This document shows, piece by piece, positions 48,918-55,505 of a stretch of DNA of 55,505 nucleotides. The stretch comes from DASRHG01 sp035650655. Its GTDB lineage: Bacteria > Desulfobacterota > Binatia > DP-6. Each line of letters begins with the position of its first letter. The first letter of the stretch is position 1. A model generated the notes under the pieces. The model ran no database searches, was not told where the DNA came from, and was given only the letters and a program-made list of their open reading frames with translations. Position numbers and translations under genes: made by a program. The DNA is taken from contig DASRHG010000049.1 of assembly GCA_035650655.1 (NCBI GenBank), positions 1 to 55,505 of the forward strand. The letters run 5' to 3'.

Positions 48918-51602
48918 CTAGCTCGCCGCCGCCGCGGCGACCGGCGCCTGCGGCGCCTTCGCCCGCGCCGCCTCGCGCAAAATGAACCGCGGCCGGAAGT
49001 AGGAGATGCTCACCGGCAGGAGCGTCTCCGAAGCCATGAAGCTCACGAACATCCAGACGGCGAGGAGCCCGCCCATGACGGCGTCGAAGCGGATGTTCGA
49101 GAAGGACCACAGGGCGGTGCTCGCCACCATGCAGATCGCCGTGAAGCTCACGGCCTTCCCCGAGGTGACGAGCGCCTCGCGGATGGACAGGTTCAGGTCG
49201 CCGTTCACCCGGATCTCTTCGATGATCCGGCTCAGGATGTAGAGGCCGTAGTCGATGCCGAAGCCGACGCCGACGGTGACGAGCGGCAGCGTGTTCACGT
49301 TGACGCCGATGCCCCAGACCGCCATCGCGGCGTTGATGAGGACGTTCGAGATAACGAGCGGCGCGAGCAGGTAGAGCCCCGCCGCCCACGAGCGGTAGGT
49401 GAACAGCACGATCACGTAGATCGTGCCGAAGCCGAGCGCGTTCATGAGGAGGTCGTTGCGGACGAGCTCCTCGTTCGCCGCGGCGAGCACGCCGACGAGC
49501 CCCCCGGCGAGCTTGAACGTCGCCTTCTCCATGGGGTGCGCCGCAATGAACTCCTGGCACCGCTTGATGATCCGCGCGATGTTCTCGCCCTTGTGGTTGC
49601 GGCAGAAGAAGGTCACGTGCGACGTCGCGTAGTCCGGCGTCACGTACTTCGCCGTCTCCGTCGGCGGAGAGCCGGAGAAGAAGATGAAGAACGTCTGTGC
49701 GACGTCGCGCGCGTTCCCGGGGATGACGCCCCACTTCGGCTCGAGCTCGTGGAACACCTGGTTCACGGCCCGAAGGATGTCCGTGAGCGAGAAGCTGTAG
49801 CCCACGTCGCGGTCGCGCTCGAGGTAGCGCTGGAACTTCTCCATCGTCCGGAGGACCTGCGGGTCCTTCATGGCGTCGCGGTCGTGGCCCTCCGCGACGA
49901 CGATGAGCGGCTCGACGCCGCCGAACTTGTCCTGGATGTGCGCGTGCGAGACGTTGTACGGCGAGTCCTCCCAGACGAGGGGCGAGGCCGACGTCGGGTC
50001 GCCGATCACGAGGCCCGGGTTGATCATGAGGTAGATGCCCACCACGAACAGCACGAGCCAGAACGCGAGCGTCACCTGCTTGCCCGCGCGCGAGAGGTTC
50101 CAGTCGGTGAAGCGGTCGATCAGGTTCTTGTACCAGCCGCGGCCGCGCGCGAGGACGACGTCCGGGTCGGGGGCGCGGAGATAGTAGTAGACGATCGGGT
50201 TCAGCAGCAGCTCGGCGACCGTGATCGCCAGGATCCACCACGACGCGACGATCGCGAGGTTGCGGAGCATCACGATCGGCACGAGCATGATCACGAGCAC
50301 GCCGAACGCGTCCGTCAGGATGCCGGAGAGCGTCGGGACGAACAGCTCGGCGAACGCCGCGACGATCGCTTTGCGCTGGTTCCAGTCGTGCCGCTCGAAC
50401 TCCTCGTAGTAGCGGTCGTGCATCTGGATCGCGTGGCTCACGGCGCGCGCCGTGATGAGGAACGGCATGACGAGGATCAGCGGATCGAGCGAGAAGCCGA
50501 TCAGGTGCACGAAGCCGAGCCCCCAGAAGGCCGCGATGACGCCGGTGAGGGACGGACGGAGCGCGCCGCGCCAGTCGTGGAAGTAGAGCCACCGCAGGAT
50601 CCACTCGAGGCACCACGTGACGGTGAAGATGAAGAAGATGTCGTTCGCGTACGAGTAGACGAAGCCGTAGAGCCGGGGCTCCCCCGCGACGTAGATGCGG
50701 ATGTCGGGCTCGGGGACGGTGAGCTTGAGGCTCTCCGTCGCGTCGCCGCGCTTCACGCCGAGCGAGACGACCGTCCCCGGCTCGATGCGCTTGATCGCCG
50801 CCGCCAGCTCGACGCGGTCCGCGACGGGCCGGTCGTCGATCGAGACGATCGTGTCGCCCGCCTTGAGTCCCGCGTCGGCCGCCGCCGTGCCGCGGTACAC
50901 GGTCTCGACGACCGCCGGTGCCTTCGCGTCCGGCTTGAGCGGGTCGCGTCCCTTGATGAGGGCGCCGATCCACCCGTCCTGGAAGGGCGCGATGACGCGC
51001 TCGTTGATCTCGCTGAACGTCCGGCGGTGGTCGAGACGGCCCTCGATGAAGTTCGCGCGTACGAGCGCGGCGCGGTCGTCGAGCGAGACGAGGATGCCGT
51101 AGATGCTCTCCGTGTTGTGCACGATGCGGCGGATCGCCGCGGCTTCGTCGGCCGTCTTCGGAATGCCGGTCATGACCGGTTCCGAGCGGAGGAAGCCCCC
51201 GGAGAGCGCCTTCAGGTAGCGGGTCGTGCGATGGCCGATCGAGTCGATCTGGTTGTGGTTGACGCCGTAGACGCGGTCCATCTCCTCGGTGATCCGGTAG
51301 ATGCGCGCGAGCGTCGGGACCGTGAAGATGTTGTCGCCCTCGCGGGTCGTCTCCACCATCAGCTGGATGTTGTTCGCCCCGCCGAAGGTGCCCGCGTACT
51401 TGTTGTGGATCTGGACGAACGGATGGCTCTGCGGCAGGAGGTCGCCGAAGCTCGTCTGGAGCTTCAGCTGGAAGCTCCAGTAGGCGAAGAGGCCGGTCAC
51501 GATGATGACGAGCGCCATGACCGGGTGGCGGTAGTCGATCAGCCGCTCGCCCAGCCAGTAGAGCGCGCGCTTCTCCTGCTCGCTCGCGGTTCCGCTGCTC
51601 AT
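48918..51602 (-). CDS. MMPL/RND-superfamily transporter with embedded PDZ domain
   Basis: The 894-residue protein has the twofold RND layout: helix 1 (VMALVIIVTGLFAYWSF), a first periplasmic loop of ~300 residues, about five helices, a second large loop (~490-690) and a final helix cluster (AVWGIGVNVNTLPLVTVGVGFGIDYGLYILSRIIEE, typical helix 10 region). The acidic residue pair of the proton relay is in that last segment. Residues ~230-300 of the first loop form a PDZ domain (VVETVYRGTAAADAGLKAGD, TIVSIDDRPV), unusual for this family. It sits between YCF48 and the 47-residue gene. It likely moves hydrophobic compounds or lipids across the inner membrane. Confidence 0.9.
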   Translation of the reverse strand: MSSGTASEQEKRALYWLGERLIDYRHPVMALVIIVTGLFAYWSFQLKLQTSFGDLLPQSHPFVQIHNKYAGTFGGANNIQLMVETTREGDNIFTVPTLARIYRITEEMDRVYGVNHNQIDSIGHRTTRYLKALSGGFLRSEPVMTGIPKTADEAAAIRRIVHNTESIYGILVSLDDRAALVRANFIEGRLDHRRTFSEINERVIAPFQDGWIGALIKGRDPLKPDAKAPAVVETVYRGTAAADAGLKAGDTIVSIDDRPVADRVELAAAIKRIEPGTVVSLGVKRGDATESLKLTVPEPDIRIYVAGEPRLYGFVYSYANDIFFIFTVTWCLEWILRWLYFHDWRGALRPSLTGVIAAFWGLGFVHLIGFSLDPLILVMPFLITARAVSHAIQMHDRYYEEFERHDWNQRKAIVAAFAELFVPTLSGILTDAFGVLVIMLVPIVMLRNLAIVASWWILAITVAELLLNPIVYYYLRAPDPDVVLARGRGWYKNLIDRFTDWNLSRAGKQVTLAFWLVLFVVGIYLMINPGLVIGDPTSASPLVWEDSPYNVSHAHIQDKFGGVEPLIVVAEGHDRDAMKDPQVLRTMEKFQRYLERDRDVGYSFSLTDILRAVNQVFHELEPKWGVIPGNARDVAQTFFIFFSGSPPTETAKYVTPDYATSHVTFFCRNHKGENIARIIKRCQEFIAAHPMEKATFKLAGGLVGVLAAANEELVRNDLLMNALGFGTIYVIVLFTYRSWAAGLYLLAPLVISNVLINAAMAVWGIGVNVNTLPLVTVGVGFGIDYGLYILSRIIEEIRVNGDLNLSIREALVTSGKAVSFTAICMVASTALWSFSNIRFDAVMGGLLAVWMFVSFMASETLLPVSISYFRPRFILREAARAKAPQAPVAAAAAS

Positions 51603-51623
51603 GAGGATTCCCCCGTTGTCGGC

Positions 51624-52718
51624 TCAGCCCTGCGAGGGCAGCCAGCTCTTCCCGCCGTCCGTGGTCCGGTAGATGAGGCCGAAGCCGCCGACCATCCACC
51701 CGTTCTGGTTGTCCGAGAAGCTGATGCCCCGCAGCCAGGTGAGGACGTCCTGGCCGAGCTTCGCCCGCTTCCAGGCCATCTCGCCGGGCGCCCGATGCAG
51801 CACCTCCCCCGCCGCGCCCACCGCCCAGCCCGCCCCGTCGTCGTGCTCGACGACGCGGAAGAGCGGGTCGAGGAGCGGCACGTCGACTTCGACCGGGTCG
51901 AACGTCCATCGCTGGCCGTCGATGGTCCGCGCGATGTGACCTTCGAGCCCCGAGGCGACGGCCGCGGTCGGATCCTTCACGTCGATGCCGAAGAGCGTCG
52001 GGATGTCGAGGAGGTCGAAGATCCCCGTGTTCTCCATGAGGCTGCGCTCCTGCTCCTTCCACGTCGCGCCGCCGTCCTCCGTGTGCATGATCTTGCCGAA
52101 CTCGCCGACGATCCAGCCGTGCCGGAGGTCGGTGAACTTCACGTCGTAGAAGATGGGCTCTGCCGCCGCGAGGCTCTCGCCGCCCGACGTGTCGATCTCC
52201 ATCGGCACCGTCTTGGCGGTCCACGTCTTCCCGCCGTCGCTCGTCGCGGTGAGGACCGAGCGGTCCCCGACGGCCCAGGCATGGTCGTTGTCGAGCGCCC
52301 AGAGCCCGAAGAGGTAGAGCGGCTGCTTCGTGCTCGGCTCGCGGGGGTCGACGTAGAAGGCGTTCGACTCCTGCCTCGTCCAGGTCTTGCCGCCGTCCTC
52401 GGTGTGGAGGATGAGCCCCTCCTGGCCGCTGATCCAGCCGTGCTGAGCATCTGTGAAGCGGACGGCATAGAGGGCAAGCTCGGTGCCGCTCTCGTGGGTC
52501 GTCCAGTTGAGGCCGCCGTCGGTCGTCTCGAGGATCTTGCCGCCGTAGCCGACAACGAAGGCGCGGTCCTTGGTGAGCGCCTGCACGTCGTAGAATTTGT
52601 CACTCACATATATGGTGCGTTCGGCGAGCGGGATCATTTCGACCTCGCGGTGACAGCCGAGCGCCATGACCAGCGACAGCCCCACCGGGACGAGTGAAAC
52701 CGCAAGCCTGCGGCGCAT
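51624..52718 (-). CDS. YCF48/Hcf136-like beta-propeller lipoprotein
   Basis: The 364-residue protein starts at ATG 52718, with AGGAGGGG 4 bp upstream. The signal peptide ends in the lipobox ALGC, so it is lipid-anchored. The body is a beta-propeller of BNR-like Asp-box repeats (TTDGGLNW, TEDGGKTW, TSDGGKTW, TEDGGATW, TIDGQRW, TTDGGKSW) with GWxxG strands, as in YCF48. In photosynthetic organisms such proteins assist photosystem II assembly; in heterotrophs with an RND neighbour the role is unknown and may concern substrate handling at the outer face. Confidence 0.92.
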   Translation of the reverse strand: MRRRLAVSLVPVGLSLVMALGCHREVEMIPLAERTIYVSDKFYDVQALTKDRAFVVGYGGKILETTDGGLNWTTHESGTELALYAVRFTDAQHGWISGQEGLILHTEDGGKTWTRQESNAFYVDPREPSTKQPLYLFGLWALDNDHAWAVGDRSVLTATSDGGKTWTAKTVPMEIDTSGGESLAAAEPIFYDVKFTDLRHGWIVGEFGKIMHTEDGGATWKEQERSLMENTGIFDLLDIPTLFGIDVKDPTAAVASGLEGHIARTIDGQRWTFDPVEVDVPLLDPLFRVVEHDDGAGWAVGAAGEVLHRAPGEMAWKRAKLGQDVLTWLRGISFSDNQNGWMVGGFGLIYRTTDGGKSWLPSQG

Positions 52719-52765
52719 GTAGCCCCTCCTTCGGGCCCGCGAGGACGGTCCCGTCGAGCCGGGGC

Positions 52766-52793
52766 AGTAACAAACGGCTCCGCGCGATGTCAA
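52766..52793 (-). promoter_or_regulatory. Candidate promoter of the YCF48-RND unit
   Basis: A perfect TTGACA (52793-52788 read leftward), a 16-bp spacer and GTTACT. The -35 overlaps the stop codon of the NTF2-like gene. The distance to ATG 52718 leaves a ~40-nt leader with a strong ribosome binding site. The -10 matches only three of six bases. Confidence 0.38.
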
Positions 52794-53269
52794 TGGGAAG
52801 GCGCCGAGCCGCTCGGCGCCTCGCCCTTCGCGCCCTTGGGAAACCACTTCGGGACGTCCGGTGGCTCGACGATCACCTGCTGATCGATCTTCCACGCACC
52901 GTCTTCCTTGATGAGCGTGTAGAGCTCGTACTCCGTGAGCCCGAGCTGGTTCACGAAGCGGTCCTGCGAGGAGAGGATGTCGGGCACGAAGGCCTTGTCG
53001 CCCTCGATCTTCCCGGGGAAGACCTGCGTGTCGAAGATCTTCACGTCGGCGAACGCCATCCCGGTCTTCTGCTCCTTCACCCAGACCTCACGGTCCTTGC
53101 CCCCGCGCATCGCCTTCGAGACGAGGTCGTACGCGTCGTCGAAGTTGCCCTCCTTCAAGTCCTTCAGATAGCGGCGGACCGTGTCCTCGGGCGACCGCGG
53201 CGTGTCGGCCGCGTGCACCGCGACGCCGATCAGCCCCGCGACGACGAGCGCCAGAGCGCGGCACGCCAT
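52790..53269 (-). CDS. Exported NTF2/DUF4878-like protein
   Basis: The 159-residue protein starts at ATG 53269 (ATG 53287 is possible) with a signal peptide ending near AVHAAD. The mature part has the first helix and strands of the NTF2-like/DUF4878 cone fold: SPEDTVRRYLKDLKEGNFDDAYDLVSKAMR, then beta strands ending LYTLIKEDGAWKIDQQVI. Such domains bind small hydrophobic ligands or serve as scaffolds. It is the first gene upstream of the YCF48-RND unit on the same strand, 71 bp away. Confidence 0.8.
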   Translation of the reverse strand: MACRALALVVAGLIGVAVHAADTPRSPEDTVRRYLKDLKEGNFDDAYDLVSKAMRGGKDREVWVKEQKTGMAFADVKIFDTQVFPGKIEGDKAFVPDILSSQDRFVNQLGLTEYELYTLIKEDGAWKIDQQVIVEPPDVPKWFPKGAKGEAPSGSAPSH

Positions 53270-53439
53270 GCAGCGTCCGTAGCACATGCCGCGGGTGGCG
53301 CGAAGCGGTGACGAATCTACACCGAAGGCACACTTTTTCGCCGCAGCCGGCACAGCCGAGCGTGCGGACGACCCGTCGTTCTCTGCGTGCGCCGGTGGCA
53401 CGTCACTTGCTGATCGCTCGCGGCGAAGGGAATCCCATC

Positions 53440-53667
53440 ATGGAAGAGAACGCTGGCAACCTCATTCGCAGCTTGCGGCAGAAGCTCGGCATGACGCAGG
53501 AGGAGTTCGCGCACGAGATCGCGGTCACCGTCTCGACCGTGAACCGCTGGGAGAACGCGCACGCCGAGCCGAGCAAGCTCGCGTGGAAGGCGATCCAGGA
53601 CCTCGCGAAGAAGCACGGGCTCACCGAGCTCGGCCGCCGCGCCGGGCTCATGTCGAGCGAGATGTGA
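53440..53667 (+). CDS. XRE-family HTH regulator
   Basis: The 75-residue protein consists almost only of an XRE helix-turn-helix (LRQKLGMTQEEFAHEIAVTVSTVNRWENAHAEPS). AAGGGAA lies 8 bp before ATG 53440; upstream in-frame codons from 53308 are not protein-like. It lacks any ligand or phosphate-binding domain, like small C-type repressors. It diverges from the NTF2-like gene 170 bp upstream and converges on the secretin gene. Targets are unknown; the divergent promoters and the secretin gene are candidates. Confidence 0.9.
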   Translation: MEENAGNLIRSLRQKLGMTQEEFAHEIAVTVSTVNRWENAHAEPSKLAWKAIQDLAKKHGLTELGRRAGLMSSEM

Positions 53668-53676
53668 GCCCGGCGC

Positions 53677-53699
53677 GCCGCCGCGTTCAGTGCGGCGGC
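53677..53699. terminator. Small hairpin between convergent XRE and secretin genes
   Basis: GCCGCCGC pairs with GCGGCGGC around a 7-nt loop. It overlaps the secretin stop codon and follows the XRE stop by 10 bp, so it may terminate both transcripts. No T tract. Confidence 0.4.
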
Positions 53700-55183
53700 A
53701 CGACCCCGGCGTCGCCCGGCGGTGGGCTCGGCTCGCGCCCCGCGCCGCCGTCCGCGTCGGGCGCCGTCTCCCGCGGCGTCACCGGCTCCTCGAGCGGAAG
53801 CCGCGGGCGGCTCACCTCGTGCGGATCGGCCTGCGTGCGGACCTCGTCGCGCGTGAGCGGCGGACGGTCGGTCGGGAGCCCGACGGGCGTCACGTCCGAC
53901 GGCTTCCGTGCGATCCGCGGCTTCACGAGGATCACGAGCTCGTTCTTCGTCTTGTCGTAGTGCGTCTTGCGGAAGAGCGCGCCGAGGTACGGGAGGTCGC
54001 CGAGGTACGGCGTCTTCTCCTCCTGCTCCGTCTCGTCCTCGCGGTAGAGCCCGCCGATCATGAGCGTCTCGAGCTCCTTCAGGCGCACGCGGGTCTCGGC
54101 CTTGCGGCTGACGAACGACGGGATCGTGAAGCCGTTCACCGTGCTCGCGAACACGTTCGACGGCTGGCTCACCTCGGTCGAGATGCGCATGTCGATCGTG
54201 CCGTCGTCGTCGATCGTCGGCGTCACCGTGAGCAGCACGCCGAACTCCTTGAAGTTCACCGTGGCAACGTTCGTCGTCGCGTAGACGACCGGCACCTCGC
54301 CCCCCACGCGGAAGTGCGCCTCCTCCCCGCTCCGGGCCAGGATCGTCGGCCGGGCGAGGATCTTCGCGAGGTTCTCCTGCTGGAGGAGCTGCACGAAGGC
54401 GAGAAAGTCGTTCTTGGTGTCCCAGAGGAGATACGTGAGGTCGCCGGGCACCTGCAGCTCCTCGCCGATCGGCCGCGGGATCGTCGGGTTGTTCAGCACG
54501 GGGACGACCTTCCCGTCCTTGAAGGTCACGAGCTTCGCGTTCGACCCGTGCAGGAACACGTCGCCCTGGAGGAACTGGAAGTCGACGCCTTCGGTCTCCA
54601 TCGCGCTCCGGTTCAGGTCCGCGACGACGACCTCCATCATGATCTGATCCGTGCGCGCCTTGTTGATGTAGAGCGTCCGGGTGTCGCTGTGCCCCGCCTT
54701 GTCCCAGACGATGATGCTCGTCTTCGCCTCCTCGAGCACCTCCTCCTTCGTCGTGGTCCCGAAGAGCGCGTTCGACCGCTCGACGGTCGTCTTCTTCCCC
54801 TTGCCGTTGATCAGCACCTCCTGCGGGTTGATGAGGACGACCTCGGCGACCTCCGGATCGGCGATCGCGACACGCTCGGCGGGGGCGCTCAGCCGGAGGA
54901 TGATCGACTGGCCGGTCGGGACGTCGAGCTGGCCGTCGTAATTCGTGATGAGCCGCCTCGAGCCCGTCGCCTTCGGACGCGCGGGCGACGGCTTCGCCGC
55001 CGGCGCCGTCGCCGCGGGCGGGGGCGGGAGGACGCCCGGCTCGGCGCGCGGATCGACCACCGGGTGCGGGCGGGTCGCCGGCGTGGGTCCGTGCGTCGGC
55101 GGGCGGCATGCCCCGAGCACCGCCGCCGTCACCGCCGCTGCCACCGCGACCCCGGCAGCCGACCGGCCGCATCCACCCCCCAT
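53687..55183 (-). CDS. Secretin (RcpA/CpaC-like pilus secretin)
   Basis: The 498-residue protein starts at ATG 55183 (GGAGG 6 bp upstream); TTG 55234 is a weaker alternative. It has a signal peptide with lipobox VLGAC, a Pro/Ala-rich linker, an N-terminal BON-like/T2SS-T3SS pilus N domain (DVPTGQSIILRLSAPAERVAIADPEVAEV, ~100-180) and a C-terminal secretin barrel (LLQQENLAKILARPTILARSGEEAHFRVGGEVPVVY, VTPTIDDDGTIDMRI, TLMIGGLYREDE, LPYLGALFRK). A Pro-rich tail of ~70 residues follows. It resembles type IVc (Tad) or CpaC secretins, but no pilin, ATPase or TadZ gene lies in the window. Confidence 0.93.
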   Translation of the reverse strand: MGGGCGRSAAGVAVAAAVTAAVLGACRPPTHGPTPATRPHPVVDPRAEPGVLPPPPAATAPAAKPSPARPKATGSRRLITNYDGQLDVPTGQSIILRLSAPAERVAIADPEVAEVVLINPQEVLINGKGKKTTVERSNALFGTTTKEEVLEEAKTSIIVWDKAGHSDTRTLYINKARTDQIMMEVVVADLNRSAMETEGVDFQFLQGDVFLHGSNAKLVTFKDGKVVPVLNNPTIPRPIGEELQVPGDLTYLLWDTKNDFLAFVQLLQQENLAKILARPTILARSGEEAHFRVGGEVPVVYATTNVATVNFKEFGVLLTVTPTIDDDGTIDMRISTEVSQPSNVFASTVNGFTIPSFVSRKAETRVRLKELETLMIGGLYREDETEQEEKTPYLGDLPYLGALFRKTHYDKTKNELVILVKPRIARKPSDVTPVGLPTDRPPLTRDEVRTQADPHEVSRPRLPLEEPVTPRETAPDADGGAGREPSPPPGDAGVVPPH

Positions 55184-55252
55184 CCCCGACCTCCATCCGC
55201 CGCATGGCGCGCTCCGAGGCGGCCACCTGCGCAACGTCCGCGGCTGCTAGAG

Positions 55253-55281
55253 CGCTTAACGGCCGCTGGGCTGGATGTCAA
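55253..55281 (-). promoter_or_regulatory. Candidate promoter of the secretin gene
   Basis: A perfect TTGACA (55281-55276 leftward), 17 bp, and weak TAAGCG. The TTGACA immediately follows the T tract of the terminator at 55287-55322. Confidence 0.3.
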
Positions 55282-55286
55282 GAAAA

Positions 55287-55322
55287 CGCGCCGTCCTCCG
55301 CCGCGGGACGGAGGACGGCGCG
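55287..55322 (-). terminator. Rho-independent terminator (14-bp stem plus T tract)
   Basis: CGCGCCGTCCTCCG and its perfect complement flank an 8-nt loop. Read leftward the stem is followed by TTTTCTTG, making it the only hairpin here with a clear T tract. It lies 13 bp past the stop of the partial secreted-protein gene. Confidence 0.85.
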
Positions 55323-55335
55323 CCGGGAGGACCGG

Positions 55336-55505
55336 CTATTCGCCGAGGACGACCTGGAGGCCCGAGGCGCCCGTGCTCCCCGGCTCGAAGACGACTTCGG
55401 GATCGTCTCCCGACTCGTCCGTCGTCCACGGGCAGCACGTCCCCTGGGGATGCACGGCGCCGCCGTCCCAGTCCGGGTTCGTGCAGCTGCACGCGCCCGT
55501 CGCGT
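55336..55505 (-). CDS. C-terminal end of a secreted protein (partial)
   Basis: A minus-strand frame, cut by the right window edge, ends at TAG 55336-55338. It reads about 56 residues that are acidic, Gly-rich and Cys-bearing: TGACSCTNPDWDGGAV, TCCPWTTDESG and FEPGSTGASGLQVVLGE. The Cys pairs and the composition suggest the tail of an extracellular protein. It is followed 13 bp later by a strong terminator, which supports a real gene end. Confidence 0.6.
   Translation of the reverse strand, partial: ATGACSCTNPDWDGGAVHPQGTCCPWTTDESGDDPEVVFEPGSTGASGLQVVLGE

Overview
The window is GC-rich DNA with tightly packed genes, GTG/TTG starts, 4-bp ATGA/GTGA overlaps and many exported proteins carrying Cys-rich or Thr/Ser-rich segments. 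The gene families (DUF1329, MMPL/RND with YCF48, Mla, Gld-like ABC exporter, MaoC/DUF35/AMACR lipid catabolism, GH57/DUF3536 plus TreT) suggest a Gram-negative bacterium of the Deltaproteobacteria/Candidatus Binatota type. That placement is inference from gene content, not from a marker phylogeny. I see no prophage, insertion sequence or CRISPR array. Layout, left half: a sigma-54-dependent activator (428-1915) stands before a near-consensus -24/-12 promoter (1999-2014) and an exported metallo-beta-lactamase-fold hydrolase. A GT4 glycosyltransferase runs the other way. Next is a plus-strand catabolic set at 4618-10592: MFS importer, lone molybdopterin hydroxylase large subunit, isochorismatase-type amidase, Rieske oxygenase and a small conserved protein. 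The stretch from 11.5 to 15.6 kb is damaged: a cytochrome-like remnant, a Cys-rich secreted protein with a broken start, and an ArnT-like glycosyltransferase spread over several frames. A receiver protein, tRNA-Arg(UCG), DoxX, a Thr-linker surface protein, a methyltransferase, acs, cysS and a DUF4124 protein follow. Right half: 23796-29138 is a minus-strand carbohydrate operon (glgC, GH57, DUF5752, treT) able in principle to turn glucose-1-phosphate into ADP-glucose and then trehalose. 29254-33633 is a plus-strand Mla-type lipid transport operon (mlaE-mlaF-mlaD) preceded by two unknown exported proteins, one built of many short aromatic-proline repeats. 34854-42557 is a minus-strand operon encoding alpha-methylacyl-CoA racemase, HMG-CoA-synthase-like/DUF35 fusion, thiolase, acyl-CoA dehydrogenase, a MaoC pair, an SDR and a PAP2 phosphatase: a near-complete beta-oxidation round suited to 2-methyl-branched acyl-CoA such as sterol or isoprenoid side chains. 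Upstream lie two tandem DUF1329 genes (one intact, one decayed), a Gld-like ABC exporter operon, and an operon of NTF2-like protein, YCF48 lipoprotein, MMPL/RND transporter with an embedded PDZ domain, and a 47-residue membrane protein. The window ends with an XRE regulator, a lone secretin and the tail of a secreted protein. The most coherent larger system is the 36-53 kb half: envelope machinery for hydrophobic compounds (DUF1329, RND, YCF48) beside an AMACR-led acyl-CoA degradation operon. Several perfect inverted repeats mark operon ends. Function calls rest on motifs read by eye; no database search was run.
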